From Candidatus Sumerlaeota bacterium (GTDB taxonomy: Bacteria > Sumerlaeota > Sumerlaeia > JADFCT01): DNA of 30,088 nucleotides. A program made the translations under genes and the position numbers. Of this stretch, positions 1 through 6,911 are shown piece by piece. Within the stretch, counting starts at the first letter, position 1; each line of letters opens with the position of its first letter. Below the pieces are notes generated by a model. That model saw nothing but the letters and a program-made list of their open reading frames with translations. It had not been told where the DNA came from and did not search any database. The DNA lies in assembly GCA_026398575.1 (NCBI GenBank), contig JAPLSP010000057.1, forward strand, positions 1 through 30,088, read 5' to 3'.

Positions 1-139
1 AGCCGGTTATTCCGCTTTTTCCATTTCCTCCCATGCCTTCGAAAACTCAAACGATGATCACGTTCATGCTGATTCCAAGTTACGACTGTGCACTCAGGAT
101 GAGCACCGCTTTTCACCCACTAATTCCTCAAGGGAACCT
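1..139. repeat. Left copy of 139-bp inverted terminal repeat
   Basis: Bases 1-139 are the exact reverse complement of 29950-30088. Identity stops abruptly at base 140. Read inward to outward (minus strand here), the repeat has a stop codon, then a GTG at about 116 that stays open for 38 codons to the contig edge, encoding a basic, Trp/His-rich peptide. The same reading frame exists in the right copy. The sharp boundary and an open frame starting about 23 bp inside it suggest the end of an insertion sequence or another multi-copy gene where assembly stopped. A true linear-replicon terminus is the alternative. The family is not recognised. Bases 140-324, between the repeat and the first gene, show nothing I can name. 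Confidence 0.9.
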
Positions 140-324
140 AAAAATGAATGACAATACAGTTCCAAGTAGCACGCCCACGAGACCGGATAGCGAGCTGATG
201 ATAGCAGGAAGAGCTACTGACCAATTACTGTGCATTGGGCTGCTTCCAGAGCTGACAACCAAGGAACATGATGTGACATACAAAACGCCAGATGTGATAT
301 CCATATTCGATTGCTCCTTAAATA

Positions 325-648
325 TTACGCAATTCGTATGCCCTCGCTTCGGGCGGTAATGATGAGAGGCGAGACTTCGTCAGATTCAAATCGCCGAGCT
401 GATACAGGCCAAGTCTCGATTCGAGTATCAATACCGATTGTCATTAATCCAAGCTTAGGCCAGATATTCGCAATGTCTTTCGGCGTCAGTTGATTATCCA
501 GCAGAACCAAAACGTCAATGTCGCTATCTCGTCTGGCTTCCCCCCGCGCGTACGAACCGTAGAGCACAAGTCCTTGGACTGGCAATTTTTCCTTCCTCAA
601 GCGATCCCAATAGCGTTTTAGGATATTCATAATCTGTTCAGAAGCCAT
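325..648 (-). CDS. MNT-type nucleotidyltransferase, antitoxin of a HEPN/MNT pair
   Basis: A 107-aa minimal nucleotidyltransferase (NTP_transf_2/MNT fold). The GSx10DxD signature is visible as GSYARG at residues 31-36 and D43/D45 within DSDID; an acidic residue near 74-78 could be the third metal ligand. In known HEPN/MNT systems the MNT protein neutralises the HEPN RNase, in studied cases by AMPylating a tyrosine. The start overlaps the end of the upstream HEPN gene by 22 bp, so translation is probably coupled. The length is normal for the family. The role as antitoxin is inferred from the fold and the pairing. Confidence 0.85.
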   Translation of the reverse strand: MASEQIMNILKRYWDRLRKEKLPVQGLVLYGSYARGEARRDSDIDVLVLLDNQLTPKDIANIWPKLGLMTIGIDTRIETWPVSARRFESDEVSPLIITARSEGIRIA

Positions 649-1004
649 TGTTGAAACTCCATTGCCGAATTTAAGATGCGCATCGCGGTTTTGTCATCTG
701 GCTCTGGAATACTCATATCTGGATAGCGGGCAAAGCGTTGGTAGTCGTTTAGCTCTTGGCAGAGAAGATGCTGCGTTTGAGAAAGAGAAATATCGGCGAT
801 TTCAGCTAAACGAGAAAGATTGTGAATATATGGAGGGATCGCTTGCGTTCTCTTAGCGACATTCGCTTTGAGAGCTTTTTCAACTGCCAGGTGCATCCAG
901 AATAAAGCCTCAGTCCAAAACTTGCCCTTGATAAGCGTTGGAACAGAACGCAAAGACTCTCCCGAACCTTTTTGCCAGTACTCGATTTGTTTTGGGACAT
1001 CCAT
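627..1004 (-). CDS. HEPN-domain protein, toxin partner of MNT
   Basis: A 125-aa all-helical protein of the small HEPN family (PF05168-like). It shows the typical W..HLAVEKALKA helix (residues about 36-47), a PPYIHNL segment and the late F.RYPD motif. A canonical RX4-6H ribonuclease motif is not evident, so catalytic activity cannot be asserted from sequence. The ATG is preceded by AAGGAG about 6 nt upstream. Its start lies only 10 bp beyond the stop of the PurC-PurS gene, so it may be read from the purine transcript. It precedes and overlaps the MNT gene, the usual toxin-first order of this module. Confidence 0.82.
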   Translation of the reverse strand: MDVPKQIEYWQKGSGESLRSVPTLIKGKFWTEALFWMHLAVEKALKANVAKRTQAIPPYIHNLSRLAEIADISLSQTQHLLCQELNDYQRFARYPDMSIPEPDDKTAMRILNSAMEFQQWLLNRL

Positions 1005-1014
1005 CGCTATCTCC

Positions 1015-2358
1015 TTACAAGATACAAATCTTGAAATCCTCGATCACCGGATTGCTCAGGAGGTCGTGGCTGATTTTTTCCAGTTGTGCACGGGCGGCTT
1101 CGGCGCTTTCGGATTCGAGCTGAATCTCGAACCACCTGCCGGCGCGCAGACGCTCGATGTTCCGGTGCTTCAAATGCCCGAGCGCCTGCTGGATCGTTTG
1201 TCCCTGCACGTCAAAAACGCCGGGCTTGAGCGTCACAGCCACCGTCGCGTCAAACATGCGCTTGCCCGCAGCAGGCGCCGCCGCCGCGGTCTGGGACGCT
1301 TCCTCCGGCGCCTTGGTGGTCGCAGGCGCCGCCGCCGCGGTCTGGGCTGCTTCCTCTGGCGCGTTGGCTGTCGCTGCTGTCGCCGCCGCCGCCGTCCCTC
1401 CCGTCCCTTCATCCACCACCGCCGCTCCGGCCTCGTGCGCGATTGCCGACGCCATCTCCTTCACCGCTGCTTTATTGAGCATGTCCAGGAGCGCGGTGTA
1501 TTGGCGCGAGGCTTCCTCGATGATTTCCGCGGGCAGCGACGGCGCCGGATACGTCTTCGGCCAGTCGAGCGATTCGAGATAGTCGCGTACGCGCTGCTTG
1601 TCGTAGCAGACGGATTTCATGCCTGGTTGATAGGTTGCCGTCTCGTAGTAGCGCGAAGAATCGGGCGTCATGCACTCGTCAATCAGAATGATTTCGCCCC
1701 CCGGCGCGCGCCCGAATTCAAACTTCGTGTCCACGAGCGTGATGCCCAGCGGCGCCATGAAATCGTGACCGAAATTATAGATCCTAAACGCCGCGTAGCG
1801 GATAAAAGCGGCGGTCTCGGCGCCCAGGATTTCCACGACGCGCTCATAAGTGATATTTTCGTCGTGACCGCTGACGGCCTTGGTCGCCGGCGTGAAAATC
1901 GGCTCGGGCAGTTTGCTTTGGAGCTCGAGTCCCTCCGGCAGGCGGTTACCGCAGACGATCCCCGTTTCCTTGTATTCCTTGACCGCCGAGCCGTGCAAGT
2001 AGCCCCGCACAACGCATTCGACCGGCAACGGTTCGCTCCGGCTGACGAGCATCGAACGCCCTTCGAGCTGGTCGCGATAGGGCGCGCACTCAGGCGGAAA
2101 ATCCTTGAAGTCGCAGGAAATAAAATGCGACTTGATGATCGGCTTGATGCGCTCGAACCAAAACTTCGAGACATACGTCAGGACGTGTCCCTTGTTGGGG
2201 ATCGGGTTCGACATGATGACGTCGAACGCGCTTAGGCGGTCGGTGGCCACCAGCAGCAACCGGTCGCCAAAGTCATAGATATCGCGCACTTTGCCTCGCC
2301 CGATGAGTTTCAGGTCCGGGCAATGGGTCTCATACAAGGGAAGACGGTCGTCGCTCAT
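1015..2358 (-). CDS. purC: PurC-PurS fusion: SAICAR synthetase with C-terminal FGAM synthase subunit PurS
   Basis: A 447-aa protein with two purine-biosynthesis modules. Residues 1 to about 298 are SAICAR synthetase (PurC: CAIR + Asp + ATP to SAICAR), with the GKVRDIYD, ATDRLSAFDV and VRGYLHGSA segments and the DECMTPDSSRY segment seen in long-form PurC. Residues about 299-366 form an Ala/Thr/Pro/Glu linker holding a duplicated unit of about 17 residues. Residues 367-447 are a complete PurS (VTLKPGVFDVQG near the start, NPVIEDFKI near the end), the small subunit that joins PurL and PurQ in FGAM synthase. The two modules serve non-adjacent steps. PurL and PurQ are not in the window. The ATG at 2358 has a GGGAGA ribosome site. 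No frameshift separates the modules: the frame is open throughout. Confidence 0.93.
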   Translation of the reverse strand: MSDDRLPLYETHCPDLKLIGRGKVRDIYDFGDRLLLVATDRLSAFDVIMSNPIPNKGHVLTYVSKFWFERIKPIIKSHFISCDFKDFPPECAPYRDQLEGRSMLVSRSEPLPVECVVRGYLHGSAVKEYKETGIVCGNRLPEGLELQSKLPEPIFTPATKAVSGHDENITYERVVEILGAETAAFIRYAAFRIYNFGHDFMAPLGITLVDTKFEFGRAPGGEIILIDECMTPDSSRYYETATYQPGMKSVCYDKQRVRDYLESLDWPKTYPAPSLPAEIIEEASRQYTALLDMLNKAAVKEMASAIAHEAGAAVVDEGTGGTAAAATAATANAPEEAAQTAAAAPATTKAPEEASQTAAAAPAAGKRMFDATVAVTLKPGVFDVQGQTIQQALGHLKHRNIERLRAGRWFEIQLESESAEAARAQLEKISHDLLSNPVIEDFKICIL

Positions 2359-2540
2359 AGGTTCTTTCTCCCGAAGGGGAATCGTGAATCAATGAAAACA
2401 TCAGCTGGCTAAAGCAACTCACTCGCTCGGAAAGGATCAAATCCGCGCGTAATTGCTCCACACCGGAAAAATTATCATGGCCTCGGGACTGAAGGGAAGC
2501 GCAAATCACGCAAAATCCTGGGAGCGCGAGGGGCTTCGCC

Positions 2541-2741
2541 TGGGAGCGCGGGCGTCCTCGCCCGCATGAATATCTTTTTCATGCTGCGTAAGCGGGCGAG
2601 GACGCCCGCGCTCCCAGCGTAAGCGGGCGAGGACGCCCGCGCTCCCAGCGTAAGCGGGCGGGGACGCCCGCGCTCCCAGCGTAAGCGGGCGAGGACGCCC
2701 GCGCTCCCAGCGTAAGCGGGCGAGGACGCCCGCACTCCCAA
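2541..2741. repeat. 31-bp hairpin repeat array (five tandem copies plus one inverted copy)
   Basis: Five near-identical 31-bp units lie head to tail at 2587-2617, 2618-2648, 2649-2679, 2680-2710 and 2711-2741; a sixth copy lies inverted at 2541-2565. Each unit holds a GC-only stem (GCGGGCG, 4-nt loop, CGCCCGC). Read on the minus strand the unit is GGAG followed by the hairpin, which matches the layout of REP elements. The array sits between the FlhB-C-like gene and purC, both on the minus strand. The frame stays open across it, but that coding is spurious. The rest of 2359-2795 is the purC leader, with no promoter I can defend. Confidence 0.9.
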
Positions 2742-2795
2742 GGGCTTTGCTCTTGCGGCTTTCGGAAGATGGCTCTTGGGCTAAACATGCTGATT

Positions 2796-3236
2796 TTATT
2801 TTTTCTGTGACCGATCCGGAAGGGCGCGGGGCTTGGGCAGTTCATCCAAGGTTGCTTCGCCTGGCTCGACCGAAACATGCTTTTCTCCTGCCAGCGCGGC
2901 GGCGGTTTTTTGAGCCGTGGCGCCGGATGTCTCATCCGCCGCAGATTGCGCAACCTCTTCCTGTCCGGCAGCTTGATTCATCGAATAGGCAAACCCCAAC
3001 AACTCGGCCACCAGCGAATAGAGCTCCGGCGGCAGCGCCTGCTCCAGGTCCAGCTTGGCCAGCAGCCCCACCATGTCCTCGTCTTCCTTGACGGGGATGC
3101 CATGCTCTTTGGCCAGCGCGATGATTTTTTCGGCGAGCCGGCCCGATCCGCGGGCGGCCAGCGTGCCCGAAACCTTGTCGCGTTCGAGGCCTTTGATGGC
3201 TACGGCTTGTTTGCGATGGGTGGTTTTGCGCGCCAT
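2796..3236 (-). CDS. Stand-alone FlhB C-terminal-domain-like protein
   Basis: A 146-aa protein whose residues about 9-90 match the cytoplasmic part of FlhB/YscU export-switch proteins that follows the NPTH cleavage site: KQAVAIKGLERDKV, RLAEKIIALAKEHGIPV, then LPPELYSLVAELLGF. It lacks FlhB's membrane half and the NPTH motif itself, like the YlqH/FlhX stand-alone paralogues. The C-terminal 50 residues are low-complexity (Ala, Glu, Pro). I chose the start at MARKTT (3236), where conservation begins, with GGAG about 10 nt upstream; an in-frame ATG at 3329 would add 31 residues unlike the family. No other flagellar or type III gene is present, so the function is unknown. Confidence 0.78.
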   Translation of the reverse strand: MARKTTHRKQAVAIKGLERDKVSGTLAARGSGRLAEKIIALAKEHGIPVKEDEDMVGLLAKLDLEQALPPELYSLVAELLGFAYSMNQAAGQEEVAQSAADETSGATAQKTAAALAGEKHVSVEPGEATLDELPKPRALPDRSQKK

Positions 3237-3462
3237 AATCCAGCTGCTCCAAATGCATTCCGAAGATTGAATTCCAAATGCATAGTTTTCGCAGCCGCCA
3301 TTGTCCTTCTCTTGAGGAAAAGCGATCAAGGGATTTACAGCGAATAAGGCGCCTCGCTGTGAGAAAAACGCTAAAAAAGTATTGCCTCTTTGGCATTATG
3401 GGTCCTAGCATGCCTTTCGTCATCATTGATAAAAGGCGCGCTGCCCCGTTCAAGGCAAGAGA

Positions 3463-3918
3463 ATGAATCTCTACGACGAGTTTTTTTCGATCATCGGTTT
3501 GTTCAATCAGCTCGGCGTGCGCTATGCCGTGGTTGGCGGGCTTGCCGTAGCGTTTCATGGCAAGCCGCGCTTCACTCGCGACATTGATATTCTTGTAGCG
3601 CCCGAGGACATCACGCTCGTGAGAGAGGCGTGTGAACGTCTCTCTTTCCATGAGCGTGCGAAGCCGTGGACCTTCAGAAATAGCAATCTAACCCTGCATC
3701 GGTTTCTGAAGATCGCCGGCGGAGACGATCTCATGGTTGACGTGCTTCTCGCCAATGCAGATGAGCATAAGCAGGTTATCGCTAACGCTATTCCTACTGA
3801 GTTCCAGGCAGGTACCGCGCGAATTGCCTCGAAGAAAGACATTATCTGGATGAAAAAGAGCCGGAATTCAGATCAAGATAAGGCAGATATTCAGGAGCTT
3901 GAAAATGACAAAGCTTGA
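3463..3918 (+). CDS. Nucleotidyltransferase of the AbiEii/MNT superfamily
   Basis: A 151-aa protein with the polymerase-beta-like nucleotidyltransferase core: VVGGLAVAFHG (residues 23-33), RDIDI with D40 and D42 as metal ligands, and VDV (D93) as the third acidic strand. The C-terminal KKSRNSDQDKADIQEL has the K..R..D..DI pattern of AbiEii-like and DUF6036-like proteins. Its end overlaps the start of a 57-aa ORF by 14 bp with a good ribosome site inside this gene, so the two form a coupled pair. The context suggests a toxin-antitoxin or tRNA/protein nucleotidylation role, but the substrate cannot be read from sequence. Confidence 0.8.
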   Translation: MNLYDEFFSIIGLFNQLGVRYAVVGGLAVAFHGKPRFTRDIDILVAPEDITLVREACERLSFHERAKPWTFRNSNLTLHRFLKIAGGDDLMVDVLLANADEHKQVIANAIPTEFQAGTARIASKKDIIWMKKSRNSDQDKADIQELENDKA

Positions 3919-4078
3919 AAAAGCCATTTGGGCGGTCAGCGACCTGCGCGATTTCTATCGCCGGATTCATGAATTGCCCGATGTGCGGCATAACGCGGTC
4001 CGCAAACGAAAAAAGTCTCAAGAATCTCGAAAATCACTTTTGCCAAGCGTAATTGATAACGATGCAAATAAGGCATAG
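3905..4078 (+). CDS. 57-aa partner protein of the nucleotidyltransferase
   Basis: A short ORF (ATG 3905-3907, TAG 4076-4078) overlapping the nucleotidyltransferase gene by 14 bp. CAGGAG lies about 8 nt before its ATG, inside the upstream gene, which supports real translation. The protein starts MTKLEKAIWAVSDLRDFYRR, looks helical, and is rich in Lys/Arg in its second half. No family is recognised. Small helical partners next to nucleotidyltransferases are often the cognate toxin or antitoxin, and that is the inferred role here. The gene could also be a truncated remnant of a longer partner. Confidence 0.6.
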   Translation: MTKLEKAIWAVSDLRDFYRRIHELPDVRHNAVRKRKKSQESRKSLLPSVIDNDANKA

Positions 4079-4107
4079 AATAATTCATCCCGCAAAAGGA
4101 GACTCCC

Positions 4108-5604
4108 ATGCTCGAACTCGTTGACACCGAAAAAGCAATCGCGAAAGACGTCTATGACAAGGTCTTTCCGGACTTGGAGGTGAAGATCGGCGAATGCCAG
4201 CGCGCGGCGCGCGCGGCGAACGTGCCCGTCATCATTGTGTTCGAAGGATGGGACGCCGCCGGCAAAGGCACCACGATCAACCGCCTCACGCAGGCGCTCG
4301 ATCCGCGCGGCTTCAAGGTTTATCCTATCAGCGCGCCGAATGAAGACGAGCGCCTGCGTCCCTGGCTGTGGCGATTCTGGCGGGCGCTGCCGCAAGACGG
4401 GTTCTTCGCCATCTTCGACCGGTCGTGGTATGGGCGCGTTCTCATCGAGCGGATGGGAAAGCTGACCGCCAAGCGCGAGTGGCAGCAGGCGTACGAAGGC
4501 ATCGAGGCGTTTGAGCGCCAACTGACCGACGCCGGCGCCGTGATCGTGAAGTTCTGGCTTCACATCTCGAAGGGCGAACAGAAGCGCCGCCTCAAACGCC
4601 TCGAAAAAAATCCCGCAACCGCCTGGACCGTCGGCAAGGAAGAATGGAAGCAGCACCGCAACTATGAGAAATGGAGCGCCGCCGTCGAGGAAACGATCGA
4701 ACGGACGAGCTCGGCTCGCGCCCCCTGGACCCTGGTCGAAGCGACGCAGGCTCGCTATGTCCGCATCAAGGTCTATGAGACCATCATCGAAACGGTGCAA
4801 GCCGAGATCGAACGCCGCGCCGCCGGACCCAAACCCGCGCGCAAGCCGATGGCGGAACCCAAGAAATCGCCGGCGGGGAACAAGGGCATCCTCGACCGTC
4901 TCGATATGTCTGTGACTATGGAGCGCGAAGAATACGACAGGCGTATTGACGAGCTGCAAAAAAGGCTCTTCGAACTCGAGCACGAGATGTACACCGCGCG
5001 CGTGCCCGCCGTGATCGTTTACGAGGGCTGCGACGCCGGCGGCAAGGGCGGAAACATCAAGCGTCTGACCAACGGCCTCGATCCGCGCGGATACGAAGTC
5101 GTCCCTATCGCCGCCCCGACGAAAGAGGAATTGGCGCATCATTATCTCTGGCGGTTCTGGAAACAGCTGCCCAAGGCCGGCCACATTACGATCTACGACC
5201 GTTCATGGTATGGCCGCATCCTCGTCGAGCGCGTCGAGGGATTCTGCACGGAAGAGGAATGGAAACGCGCCTTCCGCGAGATCAACGAATACGAGCGCCA
5301 GCTGGCCGAATTCGGCGCTGTCATCGTCAAGTTCTGGCTTCACATCTCCCAAGACGAACAAATGCGCCGCTTCAAGGAACGCCAGCGCCTGGTCCACAAG
5401 CAGTGGAAGATCACCGACGAGGATTGGCGCAACCGCAAAAACTGGAGCAAATACGCCGTCTGCATCGAAGACATGCTCAACCGCACCAGCACCAGTTATG
5501 CCCCCTGGACCATCCTCGAAGCCAACTGCAAACTCCACGCCCGCGTCAAAGCCCTCCAAACCGTCAAAGACGCGCTGGAGGCGGGACTGGCCAGACAGCG
5601 GTAG
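4108..5604 (+). CDS. pap: Polyphosphate:AMP phosphotransferase (two-domain PPK2, class II)
   Basis: A 498-aa protein made of two tandem PPK2 domains. Each has a Walker A (GWDAAGKGT at 47-55; GCDAGGKGG at 307-315), a lid motif DRSWYGR (104-110 and 364-370) and a KFWLHIS strand. Class II PPK2 enzymes transfer phosphate from polyphosphate to AMP, giving ADP. The length of about 500 residues fits the fused class, whereas single-domain PPK2 proteins are about 230-300 residues. Both domains retain the P-loop lysine. A Lys/Pro/Ala-rich linker (about 236-260) joins them. The ATG at 4108 has AAAGGAG about 7 nt upstream. The gene stands alone and has no visible regulatory element. Confidence 0.93.
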   Translation: MLELVDTEKAIAKDVYDKVFPDLEVKIGECQRAARAANVPVIIVFEGWDAAGKGTTINRLTQALDPRGFKVYPISAPNEDERLRPWLWRFWRALPQDGFFAIFDRSWYGRVLIERMGKLTAKREWQQAYEGIEAFERQLTDAGAVIVKFWLHISKGEQKRRLKRLEKNPATAWTVGKEEWKQHRNYEKWSAAVEETIERTSSARAPWTLVEATQARYVRIKVYETIIETVQAEIERRAAGPKPARKPMAEPKKSPAGNKGILDRLDMSVTMEREEYDRRIDELQKRLFELEHEMYTARVPAVIVYEGCDAGGKGGNIKRLTNGLDPRGYEVVPIAAPTKEELAHHYLWRFWKQLPKAGHITIYDRSWYGRILVERVEGFCTEEEWKRAFREINEYERQLAEFGAVIVKFWLHISQDEQMRRFKERQRLVHKQWKITDEDWRNRKNWSKYAVCIEDMLNRTSTSYAPWTILEANCKLHARVKALQTVKDALEAGLARQR

Positions 5605-5681
5605 GGCAAGAAAAGATAGTAAGGGCATGGCGGGAAAAGGCCGTATGATAATAATCCACGCATGCTGAAAGGAAACGAGGC

Positions 5682-6884
5682 ATGAACTTCGAAGCGCTTG
5701 TCCAAGCGATTGCCCACGTTCATCAACAACTGCAAGATCGTGCGGCCAAAGCCGTGAATATTAGTCTAACCGCGCGCAACTGGCTTATTGGCTGGCATAT
5801 TGTGGAGTTCGAACAGCGGGGAGAGGACCGAGCGGTATATGGACAAAGGTTGATCGAGGGGCTGTCGGAGCGCTTGCAGGAACTCACCATCCCCAGCTGC
5901 GAAGCACGGCGTCTGTACCTTTATCGAGATTTTTATGCCGCCTACCCCCACATTCGGGAGACGCTGTCTCCCGTTTTGCATTCGGCGCTTCCATCTGTTT
6001 CCCCAGGCGTGACAGAGCAAGTGGAAATACTGCGGACACTGTCCGCAGAATCTGCAGGACAATTACAACATCAACAAAATCAATCATTTGAAATTGTGCG
6101 GACACCGTCCGCACAATTGGGGGCGCTGCCGCATCTGCTCGTTGATCGCCTCTCTTATAGCCACTTCGAACTCCTGACCGCCTTGGATGCCCCCCTTAAA
6201 CGCGCCTTCTATGAAATTGAGTGTATCAAGGGCGGTTGGTCCGTGCGCGAACTCAAGCGGCAGATCGCCAGCCTCTACTTCGAGCGCTCAGGACTGTCGC
6301 TTGATAAAGAAGCCCTCTCTCGTCTCGCCAACGGGAAGATTAAAACCCAGGCGTCCGTGCTCACTTTCCGCGATCCTTATATATTCAATTTTGCTGGACT
6401 GCGTCCTTCCGAGGTTCTACCCGAGTCTGACCTCGAGGCCGCCCTACTCAATCATCTCCGGGAGTTCCTGCTCGAACTGGGCCATGGTTTCTGTTTCGAG
6501 GCTTGCCAGAAGTGGCTTGTCATCGGCGGCGAATACTTTTTCGTGGACCTTGTCTTTTATCACCGCGTCCTCAAGTGCCACGTGCTGGTCGAACTCAAAG
6601 CGGATGAATTCCGGCATGAATATCTCGGGCAGCTCAATACCTATGTAAGCTTCTATCGCGCCAATCAAATGACCGATGGCGACCAACCGCCTATCGGCTT
6701 GCTGCTTTGCACCGGGAAGAACCATGCGCTGGTTGAATACGCCCTCGCTGGCATGGACAACCGCCTATTTGTATCAAAATATCAACTTGAGCTACCCAAA
6801 TCCGAAGATCTTCAGCGCTACCTTGATAACCAGCGCAAGCAGATTGAATGCAGCCAAGCAGAAGCTCGAAATGGCTCAGGCTAA
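5682..6884 (+). CDS. DUF1016 (YhcG-type) PD-(D/E)XK nuclease-domain protein
   Basis: A 400-aa protein with the DUF1016 N-terminal helical domain (residues 1 to about 95, including ARNWLIGWHIVEFEQ and YGQRLIEGLSERL) and the C-terminal PD-(D/E)XK domain (about 165-380). The catalytic residues are visible as D289 in FVDLVFYH and E304/K306 in VELKADEF. The family occurs in defence islands and beside type I restriction genes, but its activity is little known. The linker between the domains (about 110-150) repeats the motif RT.SA because the DNA there carries two hairpins (see 6030-6118). The start has AGGAAACGAGG upstream. No partner gene is adjacent: the next gene is convergent, 27 bp away. Confidence 0.88.
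   Translation: MNFEALVQAIAHVHQQLQDRAAKAVNISLTARNWLIGWHIVEFEQRGEDRAVYGQRLIEGLSERLQELTIPSCEARRLYLYRDFYAAYPHIRETLSPVLHSALPSVSPGVTEQVEILRTLSAESAGQLQHQQNQSFEIVRTPSAQLGALPHLLVDRLSYSHFELLTALDAPLKRAFYEIECIKGGWSVRELKRQIASLYFERSGLSLDKEALSRLANGKIKTQASVLTFRDPYIFNFAGLRPSEVLPESDLEAALLNHLREFLLELGHGFCFEACQKWLVIGGEYFFVDLVFYHRVLKCHVLVELKADEFRHEYLGQLNTYVSFYRANQMTDGDQPPIGLLLCTGKNHALVEYALAGMDNRLFVSKYQLELPKSEDLQRYLDNQRKQIECSQAEARNGSG
6030..6118. repeat. Two related DNA hairpins inside the DUF1016 gene
   Basis: Bases 6030-6048 form a perfect 19-bp odd palindrome (arms CTGCGGACA and TGTCCGCAG around a single C). Bases 6092-6118 form a 12-bp perfect stem (AATTGTGCGGAC) with a 3-nt loop. Both share the core TGCGGACACyGTCCGCA, so they are copies of one short repeat inserted in frame within the linker-coding part of the gene. 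Confidence 0.85.
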
Positions 6885-6911
6885 AATCTGGACATAACCA
6901 CTGATCATATA

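Noticed and set aside
33..359. 108-aa plus-strand ORF at the left end
   Set aside because: It crosses the boundary of the inverted repeat, so its two halves belong to different sequence contexts. No ribosome site or family resemblance.
868..2235. 455-aa plus-strand ORF, Arg-rich
   Set aside because: Antisense to PurC-PurS and the HEPN gene. Its composition (long Arg runs) is typical of an antisense frame in GC-rich DNA.
2587..2741. Possible CRISPR array
   Set aside because: The 31-bp units are directly adjacent with no unique spacers and no cas genes are present. It is a tandem hairpin repeat.
2475..2953. Repeat-encoded ORFs in the hairpin array
   Set aside because: The proteins are pure repeats of Gly-Arg-Pro words and only reflect the array being open in several frames.
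4018..5184. 388-aa minus-strand ORF
   Set aside because: Antisense to the polyphosphate:AMP phosphotransferase, with no family match.
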